Source: Thermococcus nautili
GTDB lineage: Archaea; Methanobacteriota_B; Thermococci; Thermococcales; Thermococcaceae
Length of the DNA: 64,000 nucleotides
NCBI RefSeq assembly: GCF_000585495.1
Contig: NZ_CP007264.1
Coordinates: forward strand, 1,612,001-1,676,000
Direction of reading: 5' to 3'
The notes under the pieces are model-generated. The model made no database searches and had not been told where the DNA came from. It was given only the letters and a program-made list of their open reading frames with translations. Positions 44,070-51,665 of this stretch are shown piece after piece (positions within the stretch are counted from its first letter, which is position 1; each line of letters begins with the position of its first letter). The position numbers and the translations under genes are program-made.

Positions 44070-45656
44070 TCACGCACCCCCCAGGACCGCGCTTATGTAT
44101 GCCAGCTGGTTCTCAAGGGCCTTGACGGCTGGAATCATGACCTTGTCGCTTATCTGCCAGGGGAAGAGTCCCATGACGACTATCGCGACCGCGAGGATTA
44201 TTATGGGCCAGAGCATGCTTCCCTCGGGGTCTCTGGCCTTCATGACTCTCTCGTTCGGCCTGCCGAAGAAGGTGTAGAGCACCTTGACGTATGCTGCCGT
44301 ACAGAATGCCGTTCCGATTATCGCTATCGCACCGAGTATCGGGTTGAATATGGCAGAACTCTCGTATATGAGCCACTTGCTCGCGAAGCCGTTGAGGGGT
44401 GGCATTCCTATTATCGCGGCCGCCCCGATGAGGAAGGCGAAAGTTGTTTTCGGCATGGTCTTGGCCAGACCGCTCAGCTCGTTGAGGTCCCTCGTGCCGA
44501 GCTGGTGAATCACAACGCCCGCGATGAGGAAGAGGAGGGCTTTCATGAGCGCGTGGTTGAAGGTGTGGTAAATCGCTCCCGCCATTGCTATCTCTCCCGT
44601 CTGGCTTCCATAAGCGGCTAAGCCGATTCCGAGGCCGAGGAGGATGTAGCCTATCTGGCCGACCGAGGAGTAGGCGAGAAGACGCTTCATGTCGTTCTGG
44701 ATTACCGCCATCGCGTTGCCGACGATGAGGGTTATGCAGGCGAAGATTATGATGACCCAGCCGACTGTCGTCAGGTTGATGGCCGGGTGGAAATCTCCCA
44801 TGTAGAGCCCTCTTAGAGACATGCCCGCACCGTACACACTGAAGAGTATCCTCGCTAGGGCGTAGATTCCGCCTATCTTGATGACGAGACCTGAAAGCAT
44901 AGCACTTATCGAGCTCGGCGCGGCCGGGTGCGCGTCTGCCAGCCACATGTGGACTGGAGAAGCACCGCTCTTGAAGAGGAGTCCTGCTATGAAGAGCGCC
45001 AGCGCGACCTTCGCCGTAACCGTCGGGTTCTGGGCGAGCTTAACTGCCAGATAGCTCATCGTCAGCGTTCCGTACTGGCCGTAGAGGAGCGCTATGCCGA
45101 GCAGGATGAAGGCGCTCGCTATCGAGCCGACGAACATGTACTTGATGCCGGCTTCAATGCCCTCCCAGGTGTCGTTTCTAAAGGCCACCAGCGCGTAGCT
45201 CGCTATACTCATGATTTCGAGGAAGACGTAGAAGTTGAAGAGGTCGCCGGTTATCGCTATGCCCAGCATTCCGAGCTCGAGGATTATGATGAGGGTGTAG
45301 TACTTATCGAGGCCGGTGTCGTGCTTCATGTAGCCGAGGGAGTAAACCACCGCGAGGAAGCCCACGAGCGTTACCATGAGAACCATTATCGCGCCGAAGA
45401 GGTCGACCTCCCAGACTATCCTTATCGGGAAGTTAGCTTGGCCGAGCGGGCTCTTGGCTCCGAGGGTGTAGACGATTATGCTCTTGTTCTCCCAGACCGA
45501 GTAGAAGAGCGCCGAGCCCACCGCTAAGGTGGCGCCGGTGATTATGACTGCCCACGCCTCCCTCGCCTTCCTGCCGAGGAGGTTCACTATCGGCATCGAG
45601 AACGCTCCGAGGAGCGGGATGATTATGAGGTAGGGAAGTATCTCGTGCCCGTTCAT
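44070..45656 (-). CDS. mbhH: MBH subunit H, MnhD/NuoN-like ion-pumping subunit
   Basis: The 528-residue protein with about 14 membrane helices is the large antiporter-like subunit that moves protons. It has the Mrp-D/NuoM/N pattern: a conserved glutamate in NFYVFLEIMSIAS, the key lysine in LFKSGASPVHMWLADAHPAAP, and a C-terminal charged helix region. It lies between mbhG and mbhI. Confidence 0.95.
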   Translation of the reverse strand: MNGHEILPYLIIIPLLGAFSMPIVNLLGRKAREAWAVIITGATLAVGSALFYSVWENKSIIVYTLGAKSPLGQANFPIRIVWEVDLFGAIMVLMVTLVGFLAVVYSLGYMKHDTGLDKYYTLIIILELGMLGIAITGDLFNFYVFLEIMSIASYALVAFRNDTWEGIEAGIKYMFVGSIASAFILLGIALLYGQYGTLTMSYLAVKLAQNPTVTAKVALALFIAGLLFKSGASPVHMWLADAHPAAPSSISAMLSGLVIKIGGIYALARILFSVYGAGMSLRGLYMGDFHPAINLTTVGWVIIIFACITLIVGNAMAVIQNDMKRLLAYSSVGQIGYILLGLGIGLAAYGSQTGEIAMAGAIYHTFNHALMKALLFLIAGVVIHQLGTRDLNELSGLAKTMPKTTFAFLIGAAAIIGMPPLNGFASKWLIYESSAIFNPILGAIAIIGTAFCTAAYVKVLYTFFGRPNERVMKARDPEGSMLWPIIILAVAIVVMGLFPWQISDKVMIPAVKALENQLAYISAVLGGA

Positions 45657-46012
45657 CCCCTCAACCTCCTTAGAGCTCTCACGTCAAGGGTTCCGTAGTG
45701 GCGGTAGGCGTTTATCGTGAGCGCGACCGCGAGCGAGAGGACACAGACGCCGATGACTATGCTCGTAAGCACTAAGGCCTGTGGAAGCGGGCCGACCATC
45801 GGGCTCTTCAGCGTCTCGTAGCCGGTGTAAATCGGCGCGGTCGGGATTTCGTTGAGCTCTATGCGGTAGCCGAGGCTTATGAGGAGCAGGTGTATTCCGG
45901 AGTCTATGATGTCTAAAGCCAGAATCAGCTTGATGAGGTTCCTCTTCGCGAGGAAGGCGTATATTCCGAGGACTATGAGCAGGAAGGCCGTGATGAACTG
46001 AAACTGAATCAT
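45653..46012 (-). CDS. mbhG: MBH subunit G, MnhC-like
   Basis: The 119-residue small subunit has three membrane helices and resembles MnhC/NuoK. It has the NuoK-type segment LALDIIDSGIHLLLIS and a late PQALVLTSIVIGVCVLSLAVAL. The ATG at 46012 has GGAGGTGGAAGTC upstream and its end overlaps mbhH by 4 bp. Confidence 0.94.
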   Translation of the reverse strand: MIQFQFITAFLLIVLGIYAFLAKRNLIKLILALDIIDSGIHLLLISLGYRIELNEIPTAPIYTGYETLKSPMVGPLPQALVLTSIVIGVCVLSLAVALTINAYRHYGTLDVRALRRLRG

Positions 46013-46443
46013 GACTTCCACCTCCTGTAGAGCGCTATCGCGGTCAGCGCGCTGACGAGGCCCGTGAAGACCTTAAGGCCGACGGCGAGGTTCATTATCG
46101 GCAGGAATCCGGCGGAGAGAAGCGTTCCGGGCTTTCCGTTGAAGAACGGGCCGTTGTGCCAGAGCGTGTTGTAGAAGAACGCCACGCTCATGCCGAGCAT
46201 CGCGGCGCCGAGGAAAACGAGACCGCCGATACCCTCGAGAGCCGAGTACAGGCTCTTGTTGTAGTGCTTCTTCATCTCGTCGAGGCCGAAGGAGACGAGG
46301 AACAGTATCCCCGCTCCGGCTATCGTTGCTCCTCCCTGGAAGCCACCTCCCGGTGTCAGGTGACCGTGCATGACGATGTAGGCTCCGAAGATACCTATGA
46401 GCGGGATTATCGCCCTCGCCGAGGTCTTGACGATGAGCCCCAT
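46009..46443 (-). CDS. mbhF: MBH subunit F, MnhB-like
   Basis: The 144-residue protein has four membrane helices and resembles MnhB of Mrp antiporters, with the signature YIVMHGHLTPGGGFQGGATIAGAGIL. The ATG at 46443 with GAGGTGCGGTAG upstream fits best; a longer frame starts at 46467 inside the mbhE stop. It overlaps mbhG by 4 bp. Confidence 0.94.
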   Translation of the reverse strand: MGLIVKTSARAIIPLIGIFGAYIVMHGHLTPGGGFQGGATIAGAGILFLVSFGLDEMKKHYNKSLYSALEGIGGLVFLGAAMLGMSVAFFYNTLWHNGPFFNGKPGTLLSAGFLPIMNLAVGLKVFTGLVSALTAIALYRRWKS

Positions 46444-46463
46444 ATCGCTACCGCACCTCGGCC

Positions 46464-46761
46464 TCATTTCTCATCCCTCCTCCAGGGCCTCAGAAGAGCA
46501 ATCGCGCCGGCTATGGCCGTGAACAGGACGGTCGCCTCTCCAATCGTATCGTAGCCACGGTAGTCGAACACTATGTCGGTGACTATGTTCGTACCGCCGA
46601 CTTCCTGGACGCCATGTTCGATGTAGTAGTTGTCCGTATACCTCAGGGTGAGCCACTCCTTTCCCCCCGGGCCCGAACTTGAGGCCGTAGTTGGGGTTCG
46701 CAACGTAGAGGAGCGCCCCGAGGATGAAGAGCAGTGAGAGGTAAGCGATTGTTCTCTTCAC
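46464..46761 (-). pseudogene. mbhE: MBH subunit E, frameshifted as given
   Basis: GTG at 46761 (GGAGGTGGAACC upstream, overlapping the mbhD stop by GTGA) opens the frame KRTIAYLSLLFILGALLYVANPNYGLKFGPGGK. It then drifts into unlike sequence. The next frame over reads GPGGKEWLTLRYTDNYYIEHG and continues to the proper end RPWRRDEK. The break lies in the run GGGGGGAAA (plus strand TTTCCCCCC, 46660-46668), which looks one base too long. Removing one base gives the normal subunit, about 98 residues. A sequencing error in the run is as likely as a real mutation. Confidence 0.85.
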
Positions 46762-47021
46762 GGTTCCACCTCCCATCTCTCGGTCTTGGCTATGCCGTAA
46801 ACCACAATCGCCGTAACGACTCCCGCACCGACCGCCGCCTCGGCTATCGCAACGTCCGGGGCGTGGAGCATGTAGAACTCGAGGCTGAGGAGCAGGCTCA
46901 TCGCCGCGGACATGAGTGCAGCGGCGAGCAGGTCTCTAAAGCGAATCGTGAGGTAAGCCGTGATGAGAACGCCGATGAGTATTATCGCCTGAATCGCCAT
47001 GTCAATCGTGAGGGCGTTCAT
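46758..47021 (-). CDS. mbhD: MBH subunit D (DUF4040)
   Basis: The 87-residue protein has three membrane helices and matches the DUF4040/MnhA-C-terminal-like subunit, with the pattern LHAPDVAIAEAAVGAGVVTAIVVYGI. Its GTGA end overlaps the mbhE start. The ATG at 47021 overlaps mbhC by 4 bp. Confidence 0.93.
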   Translation of the reverse strand: MNALTIDMAIQAIILIGVLITAYLTIRFRDLLAAALMSAAMSLLLSLEFYMLHAPDVAIAEAAVGAGVVTAIVVYGIAKTERWEVEP

Positions 47022-47389
47022 TCCCCATCACCCCCAAGCTTCTCCTCGTAGGCGTCAACGACCGCTTTAGCCGGCTTGTAACCGCTCAGGTGCGCGGCTT
47101 TCGCTATTGCATGCGCTCCGACGGGGTTCGTGAGGAGGAGCGCCACGAGGGCAACGAAGCTGTGAAGGGCCATCTGGAGGTACTTGGGGTCGCCGGTGAC
47201 GTGAAGCTGATAGAGGGCGTGGGTTACAACCGCTAAAACGGCGAATATCGTTCCGAAGGTCGTGCACTTGGTAGCTCCGTGAAGTCTGGTATAAACGTCC
47301 GGGAAGCGGTGGAGGGCTATGCTCCCGAGCATGTTGAATGTGATGTTTATCGCGAGGAAGGCGTAAATCAGGTATTCGACCGGGCTCAT
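47018..47389 (-). CDS. mbhC: MBH subunit C, MnhG-like
   Basis: The 123-residue protein has three membrane helices and the MnhG pattern: RFPDVYTRLHGATKCTTFGTIFAVLAV and NPVGAHAIAKAAHLSG. It overlaps mbhB and mbhD by 4 bp each. The Mrp-type subunits E, F and G start the operon, as in other MBH clusters. Confidence 0.93.
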   Translation of the reverse strand: MSPVEYLIYAFLAINITFNMLGSIALHRFPDVYTRLHGATKCTTFGTIFAVLAVVTHALYQLHVTGDPKYLQMALHSFVALVALLLTNPVGAHAIAKAAHLSGYKPAKAVVDAYEEKLGGDGE

Positions 47390-47649
47390 TCCAATCCCCC
47401 CTGCAGGTATCTCGCGATTATGAGCGTTCCGATGTAGCTGAGGAGCGCGTAGACTATCGCGATGTCGATGTAAATCGTCCTGTCGTAGGCCGCTCCGAGG
47501 AGAACCATGCCGGCAACCACGAGCGTGTTCAGCGTATCAACCCCGACGACCCTGTCCGGAACGCTGGGACCGAGGAGAACCCTGAGTATCGCCAGGAACG
47601 CTCCAATCGAGATTATCAGCGCCGAGTAGAAGAACACGGGCTCAATCAT
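47386..47649 (-). CDS. mbhB: MBH subunit B, MnhF-like
   Basis: The 87-residue protein has three membrane helices and the MnhF signature LRVLLGPSVPDRVVGVDTLNTLVVAGMVLLG. The ATG at 47649 has GAGGTTGGGGAA upstream. It lies between mbhA and mbhC, overlapping both by about 4 bp. Confidence 0.93.
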   Translation of the reverse strand: MIEPVFFYSALIISIGAFLAILRVLLGPSVPDRVVGVDTLNTLVVAGMVLLGAAYDRTIYIDIAIVYALLSYIGTLIIARYLQGGLE

Positions 47650-48149
47650 TTCCCCAACCTCCTGGCCCACTTCTCAAAGGGTCCCGCGACGGGTTCAGAG
47701 CTCTCGGGCCTCTCCAGTCCCTCCGGGATGTCAATCCAGTGGACGTACAGGGCCTTCTCCTTCGGGCAGGCGTCTATGGTAAGGGTTCCCGGGGTGAGGG
47801 TTATCGAGTTGGCCAGAATGGTGTACTGGGCGTCCTTTTCGAGCTCAACCGGGACCTTGACGATTCCGGGCCTTATCTTCCCTGTTATGACGAGATAAGC
47901 TACGTGGAAGTTGGCCTTGACCATTCCCCAGAACAGGACCGGGACATAGGCAATCCACTCGAGCCACCTTATCGGGTTCAGGAAGCGGGTTGATTCCTCC
48001 CCAACGATGTCCTTCGTCGCGTACGCTACTATCCCCGCGAATATTAGACCTGCTATCAGTTCCTGAGTGCTCCAGAGCAGTCCGTTCGTTCCCGCCGTTA
48101 AAACCAGCCAGGTGATGTAGGCGAAGACGAACGCGACTATGAAGGGCAA
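47646..48149 (-). CDS. mbhA: MBH subunit A, MnhE-like
   Basis: First gene of the 14-gene MBH operon. The 167-residue protein has two or three membrane helices and the MnhE pattern LAYVPVLFWGMVKANFHVAYLVITGKIRPGIVKV followed by LANSITLTPGTLTIDA. It starts with TTG at 48149, with GGAGGTGG upstream. MBH oxidises ferredoxin, makes H2 and pumps protons that are swapped for Na+ through these Mrp-like subunits. Confidence 0.93.
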   Translation of the reverse strand: MPFIVAFVFAYITWLVLTAGTNGLLWSTQELIAGLIFAGIVAYATKDIVGEESTRFLNPIRWLEWIAYVPVLFWGMVKANFHVAYLVITGKIRPGIVKVPVELEKDAQYTILANSITLTPGTLTIDACPKEKALYVHWIDIPEGLERPESSEPVAGPFEKWARRLGK

Positions 48150-48346
48150 GCTACCACCTCCGCATTAACGCTTTTGTTTACTCTCGATTGGGACTTCTCT
48201 TTCCGGCTTAAAACGGTTTTCCAAAGCTCAGTTTGGCAAAAAAAGGTAGGAAACGCCTTGTTGTAAACCAAAGGTTTAGGAGCCCCCATGTTCTAACCTA
48301 TGCAACGAAGAACTTTAACGGTTTTCGGTGAATAAAAATTGAAGAC
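48150..48346 (-). promoter_or_regulatory. mbh promoter region with SurR-like site
   Basis: GTTTTAAG on the minus strand (48207-48214) is the likely TATA box. Further upstream lies GTT-tac-AAC-aaggc-GTT on the minus strand (48252-48268), an exact fit to GTTn3AACn5GTT, which resembles the published SurR consensus. A related GTTTGGCA (48231-48238) sits about 20 bp upstream of the TATA centre. AAACC-aaa-GGTTT (48266-48278) is another small palindrome. The rest holds no gene; a T-run after 48347 ends the ferredoxin gene. Confidence 0.6.
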
Positions 48347-48799
48347 TCAGAGGTTGCGGGAAATTACCTCCGCCACCTTTGCCCTCGTCTCCTCCCCGCC
48401 GTCGGGGCCGTAGTAGATGGCATTGGCAGGACACATCTCGTGGCAGGCCGGCTTCAAACCCTCGGCCCTTCTCTCGGCGCACATGTCGCACTTGTAAACA
48501 ACTCTAACGACCGGCTCGTAGCCTATCGCCCCGAACGGGCAGACCGAGAGGCACATAAGACAGCCTATGCACTTCTCCTCGTTGATTATGACCGCCCCGT
48601 CCTTATCGCGGGTGATGGCGTTTACTGGACATACCGCCATACAGGGCGCGTCGTCGCAGTGGCGACAGTTAATCGGGACGCCGACGCCGTTGCTCGCAAA
48701 AACCACCCTTATGTTGGGCCTTCCGTCGTGAATGAAGTCGCATACTGCCTCACAGGTCTCGCAACCTATGCAGGCGTTGAAGTCCACGAGGAGCTTCAT
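48347..48799 (-). CDS. Four-cluster ferredoxin-like electron carrier (HycB/CooF type)
   Basis: The 150-residue protein has four sets of cluster cysteines: CIGCETCEAVC, CRHCDDAPCMAVCP, CIGCLMCLSVCP and the late CDMCAERRAEG...CHEMCP. Such proteins pass electrons between a formate dehydrogenase or hydrogenase and a partner. It overlaps the GltD-like flavoprotein gene by 4 bp. It is the last gene of the formate dehydrogenase operon and lies before the MBH promoter. Confidence 0.9.
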   Translation of the reverse strand: MKLLVDFNACIGCETCEAVCDFIHDGRPNIRVVFASNGVGVPINCRHCDDAPCMAVCPVNAITRDKDGAVIINEEKCIGCLMCLSVCPFGAIGYEPVVRVVYKCDMCAERRAEGLKPACHEMCPANAIYYGPDGGEETRAKVAEVISRNL

Positions 48800-49857
48800 G
48801 CTCTCACCTCCATCAGCCAGAGGTGAACATCGCGAGCGGCGTAGAGGCCGTCTTTCGTTGCCCTGCCGACGAGGGAAGGGCCCAGAACAACGTCTCCGGC
48901 CGCGAAGATTCCCTCCCTGCTCGTCATGTGCCTCGAATCCACGACGATTCTGCCCTTTCTATCGGTCGCTATTCCGCAGTTCTCGCCGAATGGAGGTGTC
49001 GGCGTCTGCCCTATCGCGAAGACAATGTAATCCACGTCGACCGTGAACTCGCTTCCCTCTACCGGGACGGGCCTCCTCCTTCCGCTCTCGTCCGGCTCGC
49101 TGAGCTTTGTTCTAATGAGCTCCACGGCTTTGACCCTCCCGTTCTCGCCGATGATTCTCTTCGGCATCGTCAGTTCGAGCCACTCAACGCCCTTCTCGCG
49201 GAGGAGGTTTATCTCGTAGCTTCCTGCCGGGGCCTCCCTTATCGTCCTGCGGTAGCTCATGTAGACCTTCTCTGCTCCCATCAAGAGGCTCTCCAAAGCC
49301 GCGTCGCAGGCCGTGTGGCCGGCTCCAACGACCATTACCCTCTTGCCCTCTATCTCCGGCACCTCGCTCCAGTCCATGTGGCCGAGCTTGGCGCTCTTTA
49401 TCCTGAAGAGGTATTCCAGGGCCTTGAAGACGCCTTCAAGCTCTATTCCCGGAATATCTGCGAGCCAGGAGCGCCACGTTCCAGTGGCTATCAAAACGGC
49501 GTCGAAGTCCCTAACGAGCTCCTCAAAGTCAACGGTCTTCTCGACGAACTCGTCGCCCTCGTCCTTCCTCCCACCGGAGACGACCTTGACTCCCGTGTGG
49601 AAGACGACTCCCATGCGCTCTGCAAGGTCTCTGTAGCCAAGCCTGACCCTCTCCACCGGAATCCTGAACTCTGGAATCCCGAAGAGCATTAAGCCACCCG
49701 GCTCGGGCAGTTTGTCGTAGACGTGAACCTCGTGGCCCTTACAGGAGAGGTAGCCGGCCGCCGCCAAACCTGCGGGGCCGGCGCCTATTATCGCCACCCT
49801 CTTTCCCGTTGGTTCGGGACGTTTGAGGCAGTGGAAGGCGAAGTTCATGCCGTTCAT
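48796..49857 (-). CDS. GltD/SudA-like NAD(P)H-linked flavoprotein
   Basis: The 353-residue protein has an FAD loop VAIIGAGPAGLAAAGYLSCKG, PEPGGLMLFGIPEFRIP, an NAD(P) loop VMVVGAGHTACDAALESL and a late GIFAAGDVVLGPSLVGRATKDG. It is of the glutamate-synthase small-subunit type but lacks the N-terminal Fe-S domain, which the neighbouring ferredoxins may supply. It likely joins formate oxidation to NAD(P)H. The ATG at 49857 overlaps the focA stop; longer frames reading to 50310 are shadows. Confidence 0.88.
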   Translation of the reverse strand: MNGMNFAFHCLKRPEPTGKRVAIIGAGPAGLAAAGYLSCKGHEVHVYDKLPEPGGLMLFGIPEFRIPVERVRLGYRDLAERMGVVFHTGVKVVSGGRKDEGDEFVEKTVDFEELVRDFDAVLIATGTWRSWLADIPGIELEGVFKALEYLFRIKSAKLGHMDWSEVPEIEGKRVMVVGAGHTACDAALESLLMGAEKVYMSYRRTIREAPAGSYEINLLREKGVEWLELTMPKRIIGENGRVKAVELIRTKLSEPDESGRRRPVPVEGSEFTVDVDYIVFAIGQTPTPPFGENCGIATDRKGRIVVDSRHMTSREGIFAAGDVVLGPSLVGRATKDGLYAARDVHLWLMEVRA

Positions 49858-50843
49858 CCTCTCACCCCCGGCTTTGCGATTCTCGCCAGGGCGAAGGTTC
49901 CGGCTACGTAGTAGACGCTCAGCACGAGCGGGAAGGCGTAGAGGTTGTTCTTGAGGGCGAGGGCTATTCCTGCTGGAATCAGGGTCGCGAGGACCCAGAA
50001 GGCCACGAAGACTACGGTGAAGTCCACTATCTCCTTCGCAAGCCTCCTGGCCGTTAGCTCCGGGTGGCTGAGGTACCAGTAGTAGAAGCTGACGAACAGG
50101 AAGCCTCCGATGGCGTTTCCAAGGGTTACTGGAATCAGGTTGTGGAAGAAGCTGGCCCAGTTTATAGCCCCGTTGCTGAGGAAGACGCCCATCGGTATGG
50201 CCCACATGTTGGCTATGGCGTGCTCGAAGCCTATGGCAACGAAGGCGAATATCGGGAACCATATTGCCAGTATCTTTCCTGCCCCGTCCTGGACCCTCGC
50301 CGACTGCCATATCGCGACGTTCACGAGCCAGTTACAGCCGATTCCGAGGAAAAGCAGGGCAATGAAGTCCTTGGAGACCTTGCCGTGCGCTATGGCGACT
50401 ATCGTCTTTCCGAAGGCGTTGGGGTCTCCGACGTGGCCGAAGAGCCCGGTGAGCTGGACCGCCAGGAGTGCTATGAAGACCGAGCCTATGAAGTTGCCAC
50501 CGTAGCTCCCGAACCAGTTGTAGAGGACGCACCTGAAGTCCGCGTAGCCCTTGGCCTTTGCAGAGCTGAGGAACTGCACGTTGCCCGTCCACAGGTCGGC
50601 TCCCGCTAATATTACCGCGATTAAGCCGACCGGGAAGACCGCTCCGAGAAGGAGTTTGAAGGCTGAGGGGTTGTCGTGGAAGCCCGTGGCGGCTATAACA
50701 GCTAAAACGAAACCGAAGGCTATGTACGCCCCGGCCATGAAGCCCGCGAAGAGCAACCTTCCGGGAGTTGTTTTGAACTTCGGGGTTGCCTTCTTCGCAA
50801 TCCCCTCAAAGGTGGAGTCAACCCCGTACAGGATTTCGCTCAT
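49854..50843 (-). CDS. focA: Formate/nitrite transporter (FocA type)
   Basis: The 329-residue integral protein has six or seven membrane helices with the FNT repeats: GAYIAFGFVLAVIAA, GADLWTGNVQFLSSAKA and FVAIGFEHAIANMWAIPMG. It is a pentameric formate channel. It overlaps the flavoprotein and the Fe-S protein genes by 4 bp each, so formate uptake is built into the formate dehydrogenase operon. Confidence 0.93.
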   Translation of the reverse strand: MSEILYGVDSTFEGIAKKATPKFKTTPGRLLFAGFMAGAYIAFGFVLAVIAATGFHDNPSAFKLLLGAVFPVGLIAVILAGADLWTGNVQFLSSAKAKGYADFRCVLYNWFGSYGGNFIGSVFIALLAVQLTGLFGHVGDPNAFGKTIVAIAHGKVSKDFIALLFLGIGCNWLVNVAIWQSARVQDGAGKILAIWFPIFAFVAIGFEHAIANMWAIPMGVFLSNGAINWASFFHNLIPVTLGNAIGGFLFVSFYYWYLSHPELTARRLAKEIVDFTVVFVAFWVLATLIPAGIALALKNNLYAFPLVLSVYYVAGTFALARIAKPGVRG

Positions 50844-51211
50844 TCCAATCCCTCCCCGATTTTTCTTGCCGATTCAACCCTTCTGCAGGTTGAGCAAAGG
50901 AAAACGGTGAAATGGCCCATCTTCCGGGCCCATTCAACCTCCTTAACCGTGAACTCCGTCAGCCTTCCGCAGTTCTCGCACCTCGCCAGCTCGAAGGTGG
51001 CCGAGCTCTCCCCGCTCTCGTGGTTTGGGAAGCCCTTCACCGCGTTTACCGGGCAGACCTCAACGCAGAGCAGGTCACCGTCGCAGAGCCTCGGCTCGAA
51101 GGTTATCCTCCTCACTCCATCTTCGTCGCTGTAGCTCAGGGCGCCGGCTTTGCAGGCCCTCACGCAGGCGAGACAGCCTATGCACCTCTCCCAGTCAAAG
51201 ACCGGGCGCAT
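50840..51211 (-). CDS. Small Fe-S/zinc-ribbon protein (HycF-like)
   Basis: The 123-residue protein starts with a cluster motif CIGCLACVRACK. A second set follows, CDGDLLCVEVCPVNA, with changed spacing, and then CENCGRL...CSTCRR, like a zinc ribbon. It overlaps focA by 4 bp and the ferredoxin gene by 17 bp. It probably connects FdhA to further carriers; the exact path is unknown. Confidence 0.8.
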   Translation of the reverse strand: MRPVFDWERCIGCLACVRACKAGALSYSDEDGVRRITFEPRLCDGDLLCVEVCPVNAVKGFPNHESGESSATFELARCENCGRLTEFTVKEVEWARKMGHFTVFLCSTCRRVESARKIGEGLE

Positions 51212-51665
51212 TCTCAGACCTCCTGAGGGCGAGCCTCTCGGCGTAGGCCTTCCTTCTACCTGCAGAGAAGTCGTTGGGCTCGACGTAGCTCAAAGCCCCC
51301 GTCGGGCAGGTCTGGACGCAGAGCGGGAGCTTCCCCTCGGCCCTTCTCTCCGGGCATAGGTCGCACTTCACCATGACCTTTCCGGCAATCTCCGGAATCC
51401 CGAAGGGACAGGCCAGTAGGCACACCTCACAGCCTATGCACTTCTTAACGTCCACCATAACGGCCCCATCCTTGTCCCTGAAGAGCGCCCCCGTTGGGCA
51501 GGCTTCTATGCACGGCGCCTTCTCGCAGTGGCGACAGTTCAGCGGAACGGCAGAGCTTTCAAACTCGAAGACCGTTATGAAGCTCCTCCCGTGCTCCCTC
51601 TCGCAGGCAACCTCGCAGGCCCTGCAGGCTATGCACTTACCGGGGTCGATTAGAATCCCGCTCAA
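51195..51665 (-). CDS. Four-cluster ferredoxin subunit of formate dehydrogenase (HycB/FdhB-like)
   Basis: The 156-residue protein has cluster cysteines in CIACRACEVACE, CRHCEKAPCIEACP, CIGCEVCLLACP and the late CDLCPERRAEG...CVQTCP. It directly follows fdhA with a 4-bp overlap, as expected for the electron-transfer subunit of a formate dehydrogenase. It is a paralogue of the protein at 48347-48799. Confidence 0.9.
   Translation of the reverse strand: MSGILIDPGKCIACRACEVACEREHGRSFITVFEFESSAVPLNCRHCEKAPCIEACPTGALFRDKDGAVMVDVKKCIGCEVCLLACPFGIPEIAGKVMVKCDLCPERRAEGKLPLCVQTCPTGALSYVEPNDFSAGRRKAYAERLALRRSENAPGL

Noticed and set aside
39910-48149. Mbx (sulfane sulfur reductase) in place of MBH
   Set aside because: The large subunit keeps all four NiFe ligand cysteines (CGIC and CLSC), which Mbx lacks.
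49858-50310. N-terminal extension of the GltD-like frame
   Set aside because: It lies fully over focA in another frame and has a low-complexity composition; ATG 49857 has the ribosome site.
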